A stretch of DNA of 64,000 nucleotides, taken from positions 87,065 to 151,064 of the forward strand of contig MU657253.1 of NCBI GenBank assembly GCA_026770575.1. The letters are read 5' to 3'. The notes beneath the pieces were generated by a model. It was not told the origin of the DNA. It was given only the letters and a program-made list of their open reading frames with translations, and did no database searches. Source of the DNA: Pelagophyceae sp. CCMP2097. Its lineage: Eukaryota > Sar > Pelagophyceae. The position numbers and the translations under genes are program-made. This document shows positions 52,082-61,901 of the stretch, piece by piece; within the stretch, counting starts at the first letter, position 1, and the number at the start of each line of letters is the position of its first letter.

Positions 52082-53131
52082 ATGTCGGCGGCGCGCCTCG
52101 TCGCGGTGCTCGCGCTGCACGTCGTGCACCAGGCAAGCAGCTTTAGCTTGCGACCCGCGACCTGCGGCGTTCGCACGGTCCGCGAGGCCCTCTCTCGCGA
52201 CGACGACGCAGCAAGCGCCGTCGGTCGGCGGTCGCTCTTCCAGTGGCTGGCCGTCGGCGGCCTCGCGGTGCAAGCGGCGCCGGCTCGCGCCGAGGCGCCT
52301 TTCTACTGCGACGACGCCGTCGTCTGGCTCTCCAACGGCGTCTCGGACGTGTACATCGTGGGCACGGCGCACGTCTCGAACATCAGCGCCATCCTCGTCC
52401 AGTCGACGATCGACGCCGTCGAACCCGACCTGATCATGGTTGAACTCGACGCGAAGCGCATCCGCAACTTTGCGCCGCCGGGCGCGGCGCCAACGCCGGC
52501 CGCGGCAGCGATCAAGAAGGGCTTCTTCGACGGCTGGAGCGCCGAGGCCTTTATCCGCAAGGCGTCGGCGGCCGTCGTCGGCACGGCGCTCAAGTCGATG
52601 TACGGCACTCTAGAAAAGATGGGCCTTGACGCGGGCCAAGAGTTCGCAGTTGCGCTGTCGGCGGCGCAGACGCGCAAAATCCCCGTGCTCCTCGCGGACC
52701 GAGACGTCGACGAGACGCTGGACCGCCTGGGCGCGGCGCTGCGCGCGACGGACGCCGCCGAGATCGCGCAGCTCGAGGTACTCCTCGGCTCCGCCGTCCA
52801 GGGCGATGGCGGCGGCGCGTTTACCGTGGAAATGGACGACGTCAACGCGGTCGCGCGCAGCGTCGAACTCATCAAGCGAAGGTCTACCGTCCAGGCCATC
52901 GTCGGCGCGCTGAGGGAGGCGACGCCCGAGCTCTACAACGCCTTGGTAAACGAAAGAGACGAGGTCATGGCCGCCAATCTGCTCAAGGTGGTCGACGCGC
53001 CGAGCGGCCCGCGGCCCAAGCGAGTCGTCTGCGTCGTTGGCATGGCGCACCAGGACGGCATCGAACGGCGCCTCGCGCTGCGCAACTTCAAGCCCGTCGA
53101 GGCTTCGCAGAAGCAGCTCTGCAGTCGATGA
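52082..53131 (+). CDS. TraB-family protein with thylakoid-lumen targeting presequence
   Basis: A single exon of 349 aa from ATG 52082. The presequence has three parts. Residues 1-20 form a signal peptide (MSAARLVAVLALHVVHQASS), with a Phe directly after (FSLRP), as in ASAFAP-type plastid entry. A transit stretch follows. Then comes a twin-arginine signal, GRRSLFQWLAVGGLAVQAAP, ending ARA before EAPF (about residue 70). The mature protein has the TraB/GumN marks: VYIVGTAHVS near residue 91, a VELDAKR strand, and C-terminal VVCVVGMAHQDGIERRL. TraB proteins are putative metalloprotease-like enzymes with a conserved GxxH and Glu residues. The activity here is unproven. The AT-rich promoter lies upstream (51840-52070). 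Confidence 0.85.
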   Translation: MSAARLVAVLALHVVHQASSFSLRPATCGVRTVREALSRDDDAASAVGRRSLFQWLAVGGLAVQAAPARAEAPFYCDDAVVWLSNGVSDVYIVGTAHVSNISAILVQSTIDAVEPDLIMVELDAKRIRNFAPPGAAPTPAAAAIKKGFFDGWSAEAFIRKASAAVVGTALKSMYGTLEKMGLDAGQEFAVALSAAQTRKIPVLLADRDVDETLDRLGAALRATDAAEIAQLEVLLGSAVQGDGGGAFTVEMDDVNAVARSVELIKRRSTVQAIVGALREATPELYNALVNERDEVMAANLLKVVDAPSGPRPKRVVCVVGMAHQDGIERRLALRNFKPVEASQKQLCSR

Positions 53132-53177
53132 CGGCAGCGCCGGCGCCGCGCCCGTCGAGATAAAAGTAATTTACGAT

Positions 53178-54953
53178 TTATGCGGTTTTAGAATTCCCCG
53201 CCTCCGTCGACGAGGAGCGGCCGGGCGAGGTCCGTGGGCGGCTCGGGCGCGCCGGCGTCGAGGCTCGCCTTGCGCTCGATCTTGACGGCGAGACCGGACC
53301 GGAGCCTGACGTGGCGGTATTCCTCCGTTGCCCCCCGTCTTTCGCGTGACGGGTCTTTCCTCTGGCGTGTATCGAGCCTTTGTGGTGCCACTCGCGACTC
53401 CGTGTTTGCCGCCCGTCGTTTCCCGGCGCGGGCCGGCGCCAGAGGGTGGCTGCGCCGCAGCCGATGTAACCTGAAGTCGCAAAGGCAAACGTCCACCCAT
53501 ACCGCGGGCCGGCGGCGGCGAGGATGATGTGCGTCCACTGCGGCACGGCGACGCCGGCGAGCGTCGCAAAGACGTTGGAGACGGCGTAGAGCAGGCCCGC
53601 CGCGTCCTTGGTCAGGTCCAAATACCTATAGTAGATGGCCGTCGACGAGCACTCGCGTACAAAGACGTCTCTTACACGGCACCAAAGCCGACGCCCGTCG
53701 TTGCGAGGAAGAGCGCGGCGACGTTGAGCAGCGCGACGGCCGCGGGCACCGCCGCCGGCGCGGCCATGCGCGCGGCGCCGCCGCCGCAGAGCACCATCGC
53801 GGCGCTGCTGCCGACGAGTCCCGTGACCTGGATGCGCGTCCGCACCGTGGCCCGCGCCGCCGCCGCCGTTTCGCCATCGCCGCCGCTCCGCCGCGAAATG
53901 GCGGCGTCGGCAGCACGGCCTGCTGCGATGAGCGCAAAGAAAAAGGTCACGTACGGCGACCTGGGGGACGTCAAGTGGGCGCTGGCTCCATGGGCGCTGG
54001 GGCAGCAGGTTACGTACGCGACGACTGCCGCCGCAAACGCGCCGGAGAGCCCGAGGCCCGCCTCACAGAACTCTGGCAGCTGCGTCAAGAGCAAATAGTT
54101 GAAGCACGACACGGCAAAATGGTTCGCGTACAACACGCGGCAGTCGGTGTCGCACAAAAGCGCGCGCCATACGGCCGCCGACGGCAGCGGCCGCGGCAAG
54201 GCGCGGCCCTCGACTTGTAATGCGGGGCTCTGCGGCGGCGCAGCGTCCGGCGCCTTGCGCAGCGGCGCCGGCGCGTGGGGCGGCACGCACGCGAAGAGCA
54301 GCACGGCCCAGAGCAGGCCAAAGGCCGCGGGCACGAAGAAGATGAGCGAGAGCCCGCCGACGTGTGCGCCGCCGGGGAGCGTCAAGCGCACGTCGATCAA
54401 GAGCATGCTCCCAGCGAGGCCGATTAGAGCGCCGCCGCTCTCGCCGAGCGCCTTGGCCGTGCCGATGGCGCGGGACGTCTCCGACGACCCCGCCCACTCT
54501 GAAGCGAGCGAGTACAAGGACGGGAAGGTGGCCGCCTGTGCGAGGCCGCAGAGCACTCGCAAAACGATGACGAGTTTCGCGCTGGCGAGGCAGGGGACGA
54601 GGGCGAGGTTGAGGAGTGCGGTGGCGAGGACGCTCAGGCCGAGCGTGGTGCGCGCCGAGGTTCGGTACGCCATTAGAGCGGCCGGGACCTGGCCGACGAG
54701 GTAGCCGACGAAGAACGCCGAAAGCGCCACCGGCATCATCCAGCCGGACCAGTCGTATCTGCGCGCCGCGCGGCGCACGGCGACCGTCGCCGCCGAGCGC
54801 ACCCAGTACTGCACCGCAACACCGCAGCCCAAAAAGACGATGACGCCGAAGCGCCGCCTACGCGGCCGTCTGCAACCGCCGTCCGGGCCATAGAGCGACG
54901 CACCTCTTCGTCGAGTCCTCGAACTGTCGCTCGGCGGAGGCGAGCTCGTCCAT
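53178..54953 (-). CDS. MFS transporter, SLC17/anion-transporter-like
   Basis: Multi-exon. Exon 1 is 54953-54904 (MDELASAERQFEDSTKR). Exon 2 starts 54857 and runs to a GTAAGA donor near 53675; the next exon starts YLDLTKDAAGLLYAVSNVFA. Twelve-helix MFS features: VALSAFFVGYLVGQVPAALM, then LSVLATALLNLALVPC, LRVLCGLAQAATFPSLYSLA (the R-x-x-x-G-x-x-Q-x-x-x-F-P motif of SLC17/ANTR proteins), IGLAGSMLLI, and a long loop before the C-terminal half. SLC17-type carriers move phosphate or organic anions; the membrane and substrate are unknown. The last ~60 codons are Arg/Ser-rich, so the exact C-terminus, stop and a possible final intron are uncertain. Confidence 0.8.
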
Positions 54954-55514
54954 GGCCGACGCCCCTGGCCCGAGTTATTTAACCCGAGCCCGTTTGCGCG
55001 CGCTCGAGCCTCGTGAGGCCCGGAACACACGACTCGAGTCCTGCGTGGCACGGGGACCCGAGGGACGACCGAATACCTGGCTATCCCGCCACCGCACCAA
55101 AACCTGTCTGGGCAAGAACAAATCGAAAGTCCGGTTTCTAGCCAATAAATCAAATCCACGCACCACTTCAATTTCCACCCAAGCTCCGCGCGATTGACGT
55201 TGAAAACGGCGCGGTCCAAGGGCCGCGCGACGCGGACCAGGGCCACCGCAGCACCGAGAGCGCGAGTGCCGCGCGGAGATACATTCGTTTTTCCCTGCGA
55301 TTGTTCGCGTCGTCAGCGCCGCGGGACCGAAGCGCCGGCTACGGCGCGGAGGCTAAACCTCCGCGCGCTCCCGCTCGGGCGTCCGGCGCCGGTCATTTCT
55401 GTTTTCTATGGCGATAAAAGTTTCGGACCCGTCAGCCTGCATCTTGCAAGCTTGACGTGACGGGGTATGCCCATATGCGGGTTTAGCGGGACCCGTCGCG
55501 CGAGGCCATAAGCG
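54954..55514. other. Divergent intergenic region
   Basis: 561 bp between outward-facing genes. The part near 55120-55180 is AT-richer. No gene or repeat is recognised. Confidence 0.4.
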
Positions 55515-56833
55515 ATGCATGGCGTCGCGCTGCTCTGTCTGGCCACGGTGGCGCCGGCGCTGCGGCCGGGTCTGCGGCTAACCGAGCGGCGGCGCCGTTT
55601 TAAATCAGCGCCGCCGACGCCGACGCGCGCCGACTCGCTCGCCGACGGCGGCCATAGCGCCGGCGCCGGCGACTATAGCGGCGCCGGCGGCTATAGCGCC
55701 GGCGCCGGCGACTATTGCGGCGCCGGCGACTATAGCGGCGCCGTGGGCGACGTCGACGTTGCGGCGGCGCCGGACGCTACCGCGATTTGGATGGAGACGC
55801 TGCGGTCCACGGGCGATCTCGGTGGGTTCGGCGGCACCGTGGGCGACGGCTTGGAGCGCGTCTTTGGCTCGACGGCGCGGCGGCGCCTCTGGACCAAGGC
55901 GGACTTCCTGCACGCGCACGCGGCCACGGGGGCGTACTTCCTCGGCGGCGGCGCGCTGGTGCTCCTGGCGTCGCATGCGTCCGTTGCGGCGACGCACGGC
56001 GCTTCAATCAGCGGCGACTCGCCGTTCCTGCGCTTCGACGGCGCGGTGATGGCGTCGCTGCTTCTCGCGGGCGTCGCGAACGCCGTCACGGCAGTGCCCA
56101 TGGCACGGTTCACCTCGAACCGCGTCCTCGACTTTCGAGACCTCAAAGCCAACGGCTTCATCCTCGGCGGCGCGGGCTTAACGATCATGTCCTGCTGGAT
56201 CGCCTGGTGGTTCAGCGGCGGCTACCCCGCCGCGTTAGAGCCGTACAACGGCGCGTTCTTCGGGCTGTGGGCCGCCGTATGCGTCTTCTCCACGATCAAT
56301 TGGGAATTGATGCTCCGGCAAAACCTCGAAGCCGGCGAGATCGTCGCTGGAGACCGCGCAGCGCGCAAGTAAGGAGGCCTGCTTGTGTGCGCTTGGCGGC
56401 GCTTTACGAAAAGCCGCGTAGGTTTGCGCAGGCCGACGACTCTCTTCGGGAAAAGGCGTTTTTATACCGCCTCGCGTCCTGGCCCAACCTGACGCAGCTC
56501 TTATTCGTCTACAACATGGCCGCCGCCGACGCCGAGACGTCTTGGCTCGCGCCCGTGTTGGGGAGGTGGCCGCTGGAGCGCGTGCCCCTGTTCCACTACG
56601 GCCTCGCCTCAGCAGTCGGCTACTCGCTGTCGATGTTCTCCGAAACGCTGCGAGACCGCAAGCTCGTCACGCTCCGCCTCGACCTGATAATCCTCGTCAT
56701 TGGCTTCGTCCTGCCCATGGTCTCCGTCGCAGTCGACGGTTTTGTCCTCGGCGACGACGTGACAATCAACCCCTTGGACTACTGGCGAATCTTCCAACAC
56801 GACGCGCTACGACCACAAGAAGCGATCCTCTAA
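55515..56833 (+). CDS. Multi-pass membrane protein with Gly/Ser/Tyr repeat, possibly plastid
   Basis: Exons 55515-56368 and 56422-56833 (donor AA^GTAAGG, acceptor GTAG^G), giving 421 aa. The N-terminus (MHGVALLCLATVAPALRPGL) is a signal peptide, followed by a basic transit-like stretch. A Gly-rich repeat of [AG]GDYSGAG type occupies residues 45-75, encoded by imperfect 18-24-bp units. About six transmembrane helices follow (YFLGGGALVLLASHASVAA, FILGGAGLTIMSCWIAWWF, RLDLIILVIGFVLPMVSVAV). The bipartite presequence suggests plastid or endomembrane location, but there is no Phe at the cleavage site. The family is not recognised. Confidence 0.7.
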
Positions 56834-57335
56834 CGCAGGGTTTTGGGACGCCTGTCTTCGAATCGGGCCCCGAGGGGGGAGCCCGCACAAAACCCGGGTC
56901 GCGGGCGCCGAGTAGAGGTGGGCAAAATAAGGGACGACCACCCCCTGGGGCACCCGAGAGCACGCATCTCGAGATAGCACGTCAAGCAGGTGTCGACGCG
57001 CAACTGCGTAGGTCCTCGAGGTCTTTAAGCAGAGACGGGGCGGCGTCCTCGACGTCTTTGAGCAGCCGGACCTGCTCACGGCAATCCTACGCCTCGCGGC
57101 GGCACCGGACGGCCTCTTCGTCAATATGCAAGTCGCTCGAGGCGCGCGGGCCGTGGTGCCGGTCCTGCGCAGACGCATCTGGCAGGACCGAATGGCAAAG
57201 GGCGCAGCGCTTGAGGGGCACGCCGGCGGGGCCAGGAGCTGCGCATTCTCGTTCGATAAGGGCCCCCGGACGTGTGAGTGCAGTTCCGACCCAATTGTTC
57301 CGACCTCGCGCCCAAGGTCATCGGCGATAGATCCG
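56834..57335. other. Intergenic stretch
   Basis: No gene. GC-rich; probably contains the promoter of the downstream SDR gene. Confidence 0.4.
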
Positions 57336-59490
57336 ATGTCTTCGGTCGAGGCTTCCCCGCCGCTGACCTCCGCGAAGCCGCTGCCCCCGCTGACGTCGGT
57401 CAGCGCGGAAGCCGTATTGCAGGCGGCGCGCGTCGTCGACTTTGTCTCGTCGCTTTCCATCGAAGAGTACGAGGCCGACGCGACGTACCGCACGCTGCGC
57501 CAGGCCATCGGGCGTCTGGTGCAGCGCGAGCAGTCCAATGCAGTGTCCGCGGCGGTCGCGAAACCCCCTGCGCGGGGCATCGCATCGAAGCACTCTGCTG
57601 CATGGCTTCAGCGTCTGACTGTAGGGGCCGCACGTCGGACAAGCAAGAAGTGCAAAAGGCGTCGCGCGCGAAGAAGCAAGACCGCAACCGCGCCAAGCAG
57701 CAGGCGGCCGCGGCGGCGCGCGCGCTCGCAGACCGCACGGCGCTGCGTGCCGGCCGAATCGACAGGCTGAAGGCCCTCACCGACGCCAACGGCGAAGCTC
57801 TGGATGACGACGACGCCGCGCGTCTGCACGACCTCATGATCTGCGACGGGTGCGTGCCTTCCATGACGCTGACCCGCTGCTTGCAGCTGCCGTTCTTCGA
57901 TGACGTTGCAGACCCGCTGCACGCTGCGCATGTAGGCCCGTCGAGGCGCCAGAGGCCGTCAAGCTCCTCTGCGACGGCGCGGCCGATGCCGACGGCGCCG
58001 CCGACAGCGAGGCGGAGGCGGCCGCGGCCGCGACCGCGGCGCGCGTGAGCTGCTACGGTTGCCGCCTGCGCTTCTCGGCGGCGAGCAACCTGCACGCGTT
58101 TTACGGCGCGGCGTCCCGCCCCGCGTCGGCGATGGACGGGGAACCGTCGCGGCGAGGACGGTGCTGTCGTGAAAGCAGAGGCAAGGTGAAAGCAGAGGCG
58201 AGATCCACGATGGGCACTCTAGGTCCAAGACACCGCACTCTAGGTTCTGCCCCGAGTGCGCGGCGCTGAACTGGCGCAAGCGGCACGCGACGTGCGACCT
58301 TACTGGCCGCGTCGCTTTGGTCACGGGCGGCCGCGTGAAGATCGGCCACTGCGTCGCTTTGAAGCTGCTGCGCGGCGGCGCGACGGTCGTGGTGACGTCG
58401 CGGTTCCCGACGGACACGCTGCGGCGTTTCGAGGCGGCAGCGGACTTCAACGATTTCCGCGAACGCCTCCGCCTCGTCGGCTGCGACTTCCGAGACCTGC
58501 GAGCGGTGGAGGCCCTCAGCGCGTTTGTCGAAGCCGCTTTTTGCAGGCTCGACATTCTGGTAAGCGAGCGTGCACCTTCGACGCAGAGCATGTTCGACGC
58601 ATAGGTTGACGTAGAGGTCGACGACGCACCTTCGCATAGGTCAACAACGCGTGCCAGACGATCCGCCGCCCCGCGGTGCACTTCCAGCACTTGGAGGTGC
58701 AGGAGCAGACCTTCCTCGACGAGGTCTACCGCAAGCAGGCCCCGCTCTTGACAGGCGCGGCCGCGCCCGCCGAAGACGTTTCTCAAGAAGAAGGCCCGCT
58801 CTCGATGCACGCCTCGTTCCACGGCGCTTTGGCGGCGGCGGACGGCGCGCCGCGGCGCGTGCGCGTCGACTTTGACGAGTCGCCCGAGGACGCCGAGCAG
58901 CTGCGGCGCTTCCAGTTTTGCTCCGACGCTTCCGGGCAACAGCTCGACGCGCGGTCTTCCAACTCCTGGACCATGAAGCTCGCAGACGTGCCTTTGGCAG
59001 AGGCCGCCGAGGTCTTCGCCATCAACGCTTTGGCGCCGCTCTCGCTCTGCGCCAAGCTGAAAAGGGCTCTGGCGGTTGGGGGCGGGCCTTCGTTCATTAT
59101 CAACGTCAGTGCCATGGAAGGGAAATTTACGCGGCTCAAGACGGTGAACCACCCACATACGAACATGGCCAAGGCGGCGCTGAACATGATGACGCGGACG
59201 AGCGCGGCGGACTACGCGCGGTCGAACATTTTCATGAACGCCGTGCGTCCCTCTTGCCCAACGGACCTTTCCGCGTCGAGCGACCCTCTTAGGTCGACAC
59301 GGGCTGGGTGAACGACGAGCGGCCGCTGCACGAGGCGCACCGCGTGGCTCAAGAGCAGCACTTCCAGACGCCCATCGACGAGTGGGACGCGGCCGCTCGC
59401 ATCGTCGACCCCATCTTCGCCGCGCTCAACGGCGAGCACGAACCCAAGCACGGCGAGTTCCTCAAGGACTACACGCCCACCGAGTGGTAG
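57336..59490 (+). CDS. Short-chain dehydrogenase/reductase with N-terminal Cys-rich region
   Basis: At least six exons. ATG 57336 (MSSVEASPPLTSAKPLPPLT) starts a helical N-terminal part (RRVDFVSSLSIEEYEAD-type helix, then KASRAKKQDRNRAKQQAAAA). A Cys-rich module follows, SCYGCRLRFSAASNLHAFYG and, after an intron, FCPECAALNWRKRHATCDL. It leads straight into the Rossmann fold GRVALVTGGRVKIG. Later motifs are DILVNNACQTIRRP, FIINVSAMEGKF and PHTNMAKAALNMMTRTSAAD, then MNAVDTGWVNDERPLHEA. Stop TAG 59488. The exact TGGRVKIG and HTNMAKAALNMMTRTSA forms mark an SDR subfamily known from oomycetes, plants and fungi. The usual Y-x-x-x-K Tyr is Thr here. Two of its introns carry short tandem duplications. 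Confidence 0.82.
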
Positions 59491-59638
59491 CCTTAAGCAT
59501 CGCCGAGGCCGCCCGGCGGAGAAGCCTGGGAAAGGCCCCAGAGGCGGCGGCACGTTTTTACCAAAGGCCCCAGAGGGGGGGTTTACGTTTTACGAATGCG
59601 CCTGCGAAAGCCTCTTGCACACGACGCGAGAAGGCGAG
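59491..59638. repeat. Short imperfect tandem duplication
   Basis: AAGGCCCCAGAGG-GGCGG-ACGTTTT-type units occur twice (about 59533 and 59566, ~33 bp apart) between the SDR stop and the inverted TPR segment. Confidence 0.6.
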
Positions 59639-59968
59639 TCAAAAGGGCGCACGCTTGGCCATGTCGGTCTTGTCGTCGGACGTGGCGAGGACCTTGCCGA
59701 CGAGGACGATGGCGCGCGCGTTGTTCGGCACCGTCTCGAATGCCTGCTTGGAGACGCCGAGCGCCTCTCGGAAGCGCCTCGACGCGAGGCGGTAGTCCAC
59801 GGGGCCGCCAAAGCTCGAGAGGTCCTTCCTGCGCGCGTTGGCGTAGGCAAACGCCTCGCGCGCCGCCTCGGGCTTGCCCAGCGAGAGGAGGAGGTCGCCC
59901 TTTAATCGCGGCGCCAAAGCGTGCGCAGCGTCGAGCTCAAGGCGCTGGCCATTGAACGCCGAGTGCAC
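59639..59968 (-). pseudogene. APC7-like TPR segment, inverted relative to its probable C-terminal partner
   Basis: A minus-strand frame of ~105 codons with clear TPR helices: LKGDLLLSLGKPEAAREAFA, DYRLASRRFREALGVSKQAF and NARAIVLVGKVLATSDD. The order and wording follow the middle-to-late TPRs of anaphase-promoting complex subunit 7. It stops (KRAPF then TGA) where the next TPR would begin. The expected continuation is on the opposite strand from 59972. This is either a real inversion that broke the gene, a misassembly, or two separate TPR genes; the first two fit better. Confidence 0.5.
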
Positions 59969-60454
59969 GGACGCGGCGGCGGCTGTAGTGGAGCTGGAGC
60001 GGCAGCGCGACTACGCAGAATGTATCAAAGTGCTTATCGCGGCGCTCCACGGGCTGAAGTCCGACGCGCTCCATACCAAGTACGTTCACACGGTTATACA
60101 ACGGCGTGTTTCTGCGACGACGTTGACTCCGATGTTGCAGGCTCGCGGACATATACTCTTTGGATTCGCAGTTCGCCGAGGCGCTGCGGTGCTACCACGT
60201 GGCCCTCGCGCACGACCCAGCCTCTGAGCGCGCGCTACGAGGCATGGAGCAGCTCGAGAAGGGCATGCAAGGAGCCGTGTCGGAAGTCGATGATCGGAAA
60301 GCCACCGCTCGCGAGCAGAGACTACGTCAACGCCGGAGACGGCCCTCTCGTCGCCGCAAGGCGCGGGCGACGATCCCTGAGGTCTTCGAACGTCTCGTAC
60401 CGTAGGCGCGGCGAGGCGCCGGACGTCGGCGACAGCGACGGCGGCAGCATCTAG
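59969..60454 (+). CDS. APC7-like C-terminal TPR part
   Basis: It begins without a start codon at TGCACGGACGCGG (CTDAAAAVVELERQRDYAEC). An intron (GTACGT donor at about 60078 to GCAG near 60139) joins LKSDALHTK to LADIYSLDSQFAEALRCYHV, followed by HDPASERALRGMEQLEKGMQ. The LHTKLA, the Y-H-x-A-L and the final GMEQLEK block match the C-terminal TPRs of APC7 by memory of the family. The tail after an uncertain splice ends GEAPDVGDSDGGSI near 60454. APC7 is a TPR scaffold subunit of the cell-cycle ubiquitin ligase. The N-terminal TPRs are missing on this strand. Confidence 0.55.
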   Translation, partial: GRGGGCSGAGAAARLRRMYQSAYRGAPRAEVRRAPYQVRSHGYTTACFCDDVDSDVAGSRTYTLWIRSSPRRCGATTWPSRTTQPLSARYEAWSSSRRACKEPCRKSMIGKPPLASRDYVNAGDGPLVAARRGRRSLRSSNVSYRRRGEAPDVGDSDGGSI

Positions 60455-60641
60455 GGCGCACGGATCGTTATAAACGTTTACGACCTGCCGCCCGGATGCG
60501 GGATGGCGGCGCCTCGGACCGCGACGGCCGCGATCCGGAGCAGACGGCGGGCCGGGGCCGGCGGAGGGGCGCAGCAGGGCGTGGATGATGCGGGCGGCGC
60601 CGCGGGTTGGCCAGCTTGGGCGTTGCTTTGCCGCGGCGCCG
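60455..60641. other. Short intergenic stretch
   Basis: GC-rich 3' flank of two converging genes. Nothing is recognised. Confidence 0.35.
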
Positions 60642-60845
60642 TTACTTTGCCGCTTCGACTTGCGCCACCGCGTCTTTCTTGGCTTGGAATTTCTCCGAGT
60701 CGCCCTTCCTGTCTCGGCGGATGGTGCATGCGAGGACGCCGACGGAGACGACTGCTTGGATGGCGACGAGCAAGCGCCACTTTAGAGGGAAATTCTGGAA
60801 ATGTTGGAACAGCGGCATCGACTTGACATAGTCCTGAAAGCCCAT
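60642..60845 (-). CDS. Small single-pass membrane protein (67 aa)
   Basis: ATG 60845 (MGFQDYVKSMPLFQHFQNFP) to TAA 60642. One transmembrane helix (LLVAIQAVVSVGVLACTI) is followed by a charged tail (RRDRKGDSEKFQAKKDAVAQ). The layout (short amphipathic lead, one helix, Lys/Glu-rich tail) resembles small mitochondrial inner-membrane proteins, but no family is recognised. Start was chosen over the longer 60962 ATG because the upstream extension is Arg/Ser-rich and unlike protein. Confidence 0.5.
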   Translation of the reverse strand: MGFQDYVKSMPLFQHFQNFPLKWRLLVAIQAVVSVGVLACTIRRDRKGDSEKFQAKKDAVAQVEAAK

Positions 60846-61093
60846 GGCCGCCCGACCGCGGGTCGGCCCGCGTGTGCGGCGCGCGCGTGCCTGCGACGCC
60901 AGAAACCTTTCGGGGAAATCTTTCGGCAGTGTGGATTTGTTTGGCGACTCGGAGGCAGGCATTTCAAGTTCGACACCAGGTCCTCAGTTTTCGAGGACGG
61001 AAGGTTCGAAGAAGGGGGCGCCTTTGAAGGGGGCGCGTTTACGCGCCGCCGGCTCTAACGCCATCCCGTCGTATTCGCAAGGGCCCGGGAGTG
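60846..61093. other. Intergenic stretch
   Basis: Short spacer between two minus-strand genes. Nothing is recognised. Confidence 0.35.
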
Positions 61094-61773
61094 TTATGCC
61101 TTTCGTGATTGCTTGAGCGGGGGCGGGGCCTCGGCTTCGTTGGCGGCGGCAAGCTCGCTGAGCCGCTCGAGGTGCTTCTTGGACGTCAAGTGGACTCGTA
61201 GTTCGAGCGGGCTCGTGCACTGCGCGCGGCAGAGGCGGCAGTACGACTGGTCCGTCCACAGCCGCGTCGCGACGCCTAGTTCGAGGATCCGTCCAGAAAC
61301 GGCGCGCCGACAAGGGGTTGCGCACCGTGCAGCAGCGTCTTCTTATGTTTTTCAAAGTCCTCGAGCGCGGCGCCCGTGAACGCGCAGAGGCGGCAGGAAA
61401 AGGGCACTTTGTTCTTCGTCGACGTCAGCGCCGCGTCGACGAGCTTCTGCGCGAGGTCAACGACGGGCGACTTCTTCTTAGGGGCCGGGCGGAAGACCGT
61501 CTTCCCGTTGGCATCCAAAGATGTTATCGAGCCCTTGCACTTGGACGCCGGCAGCAGGTGCGCCGCCAGCGGCGGAATGCGCGCCTTGCTCAGCGACGAG
61601 ATGATCAGGCCACCCTTGGAGGCCACCGCGTCGTCCGAGTCGTCACTCGACGACGCATCCGAGTCATCGGCGTCCGAGCCGTCGCTTGAGGGGTCGGAAG
61701 TGCCGAGCGCCGCTTCGAGCGCCGCGATCTGCGCGTCGAGGTCGATGCCGCCCTTCTTCACCGTCTTCACCAT
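61094..61773 (-). CDS. Two-zinc-finger (C2H2) nuclear-type protein
   Basis: Exons 61773-61326 and 61275-61094 (phase 1, LLHG-VATRLW), giving 209 aa. ATG 61773 (MVKTVKKGGIDLDAQIAALE). A coiled start and an Asp/Ser-rich acidic stretch (SDGSDADDSDASSSDDSDD) precede two widely spaced C2H2 fingers of the U1/matrin (RNA-binding) style: CRLCAFTGAALEDFEKHKKT and, after the intron, CRLCRAQCTSPLELRVHLTS then KKH. Such paired fingers occur in dsRNA-binding or splicing-associated proteins. It is divergent from the helicase gene 128 bp away. Confidence 0.75.
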
Positions 61774-61901
61774 TCCCAAGCTTCTAGAGCGCCATGGGGG
61801 GCGCTCTCGGGCCTCTCTCGGCTCGCGGCTTAAATTCCCCAAATCAAAAATCGGCTCGCGTAAAGTGCTCGCCGAAGATAGCTGGTCAGCGATAGAAAAA
61901 C

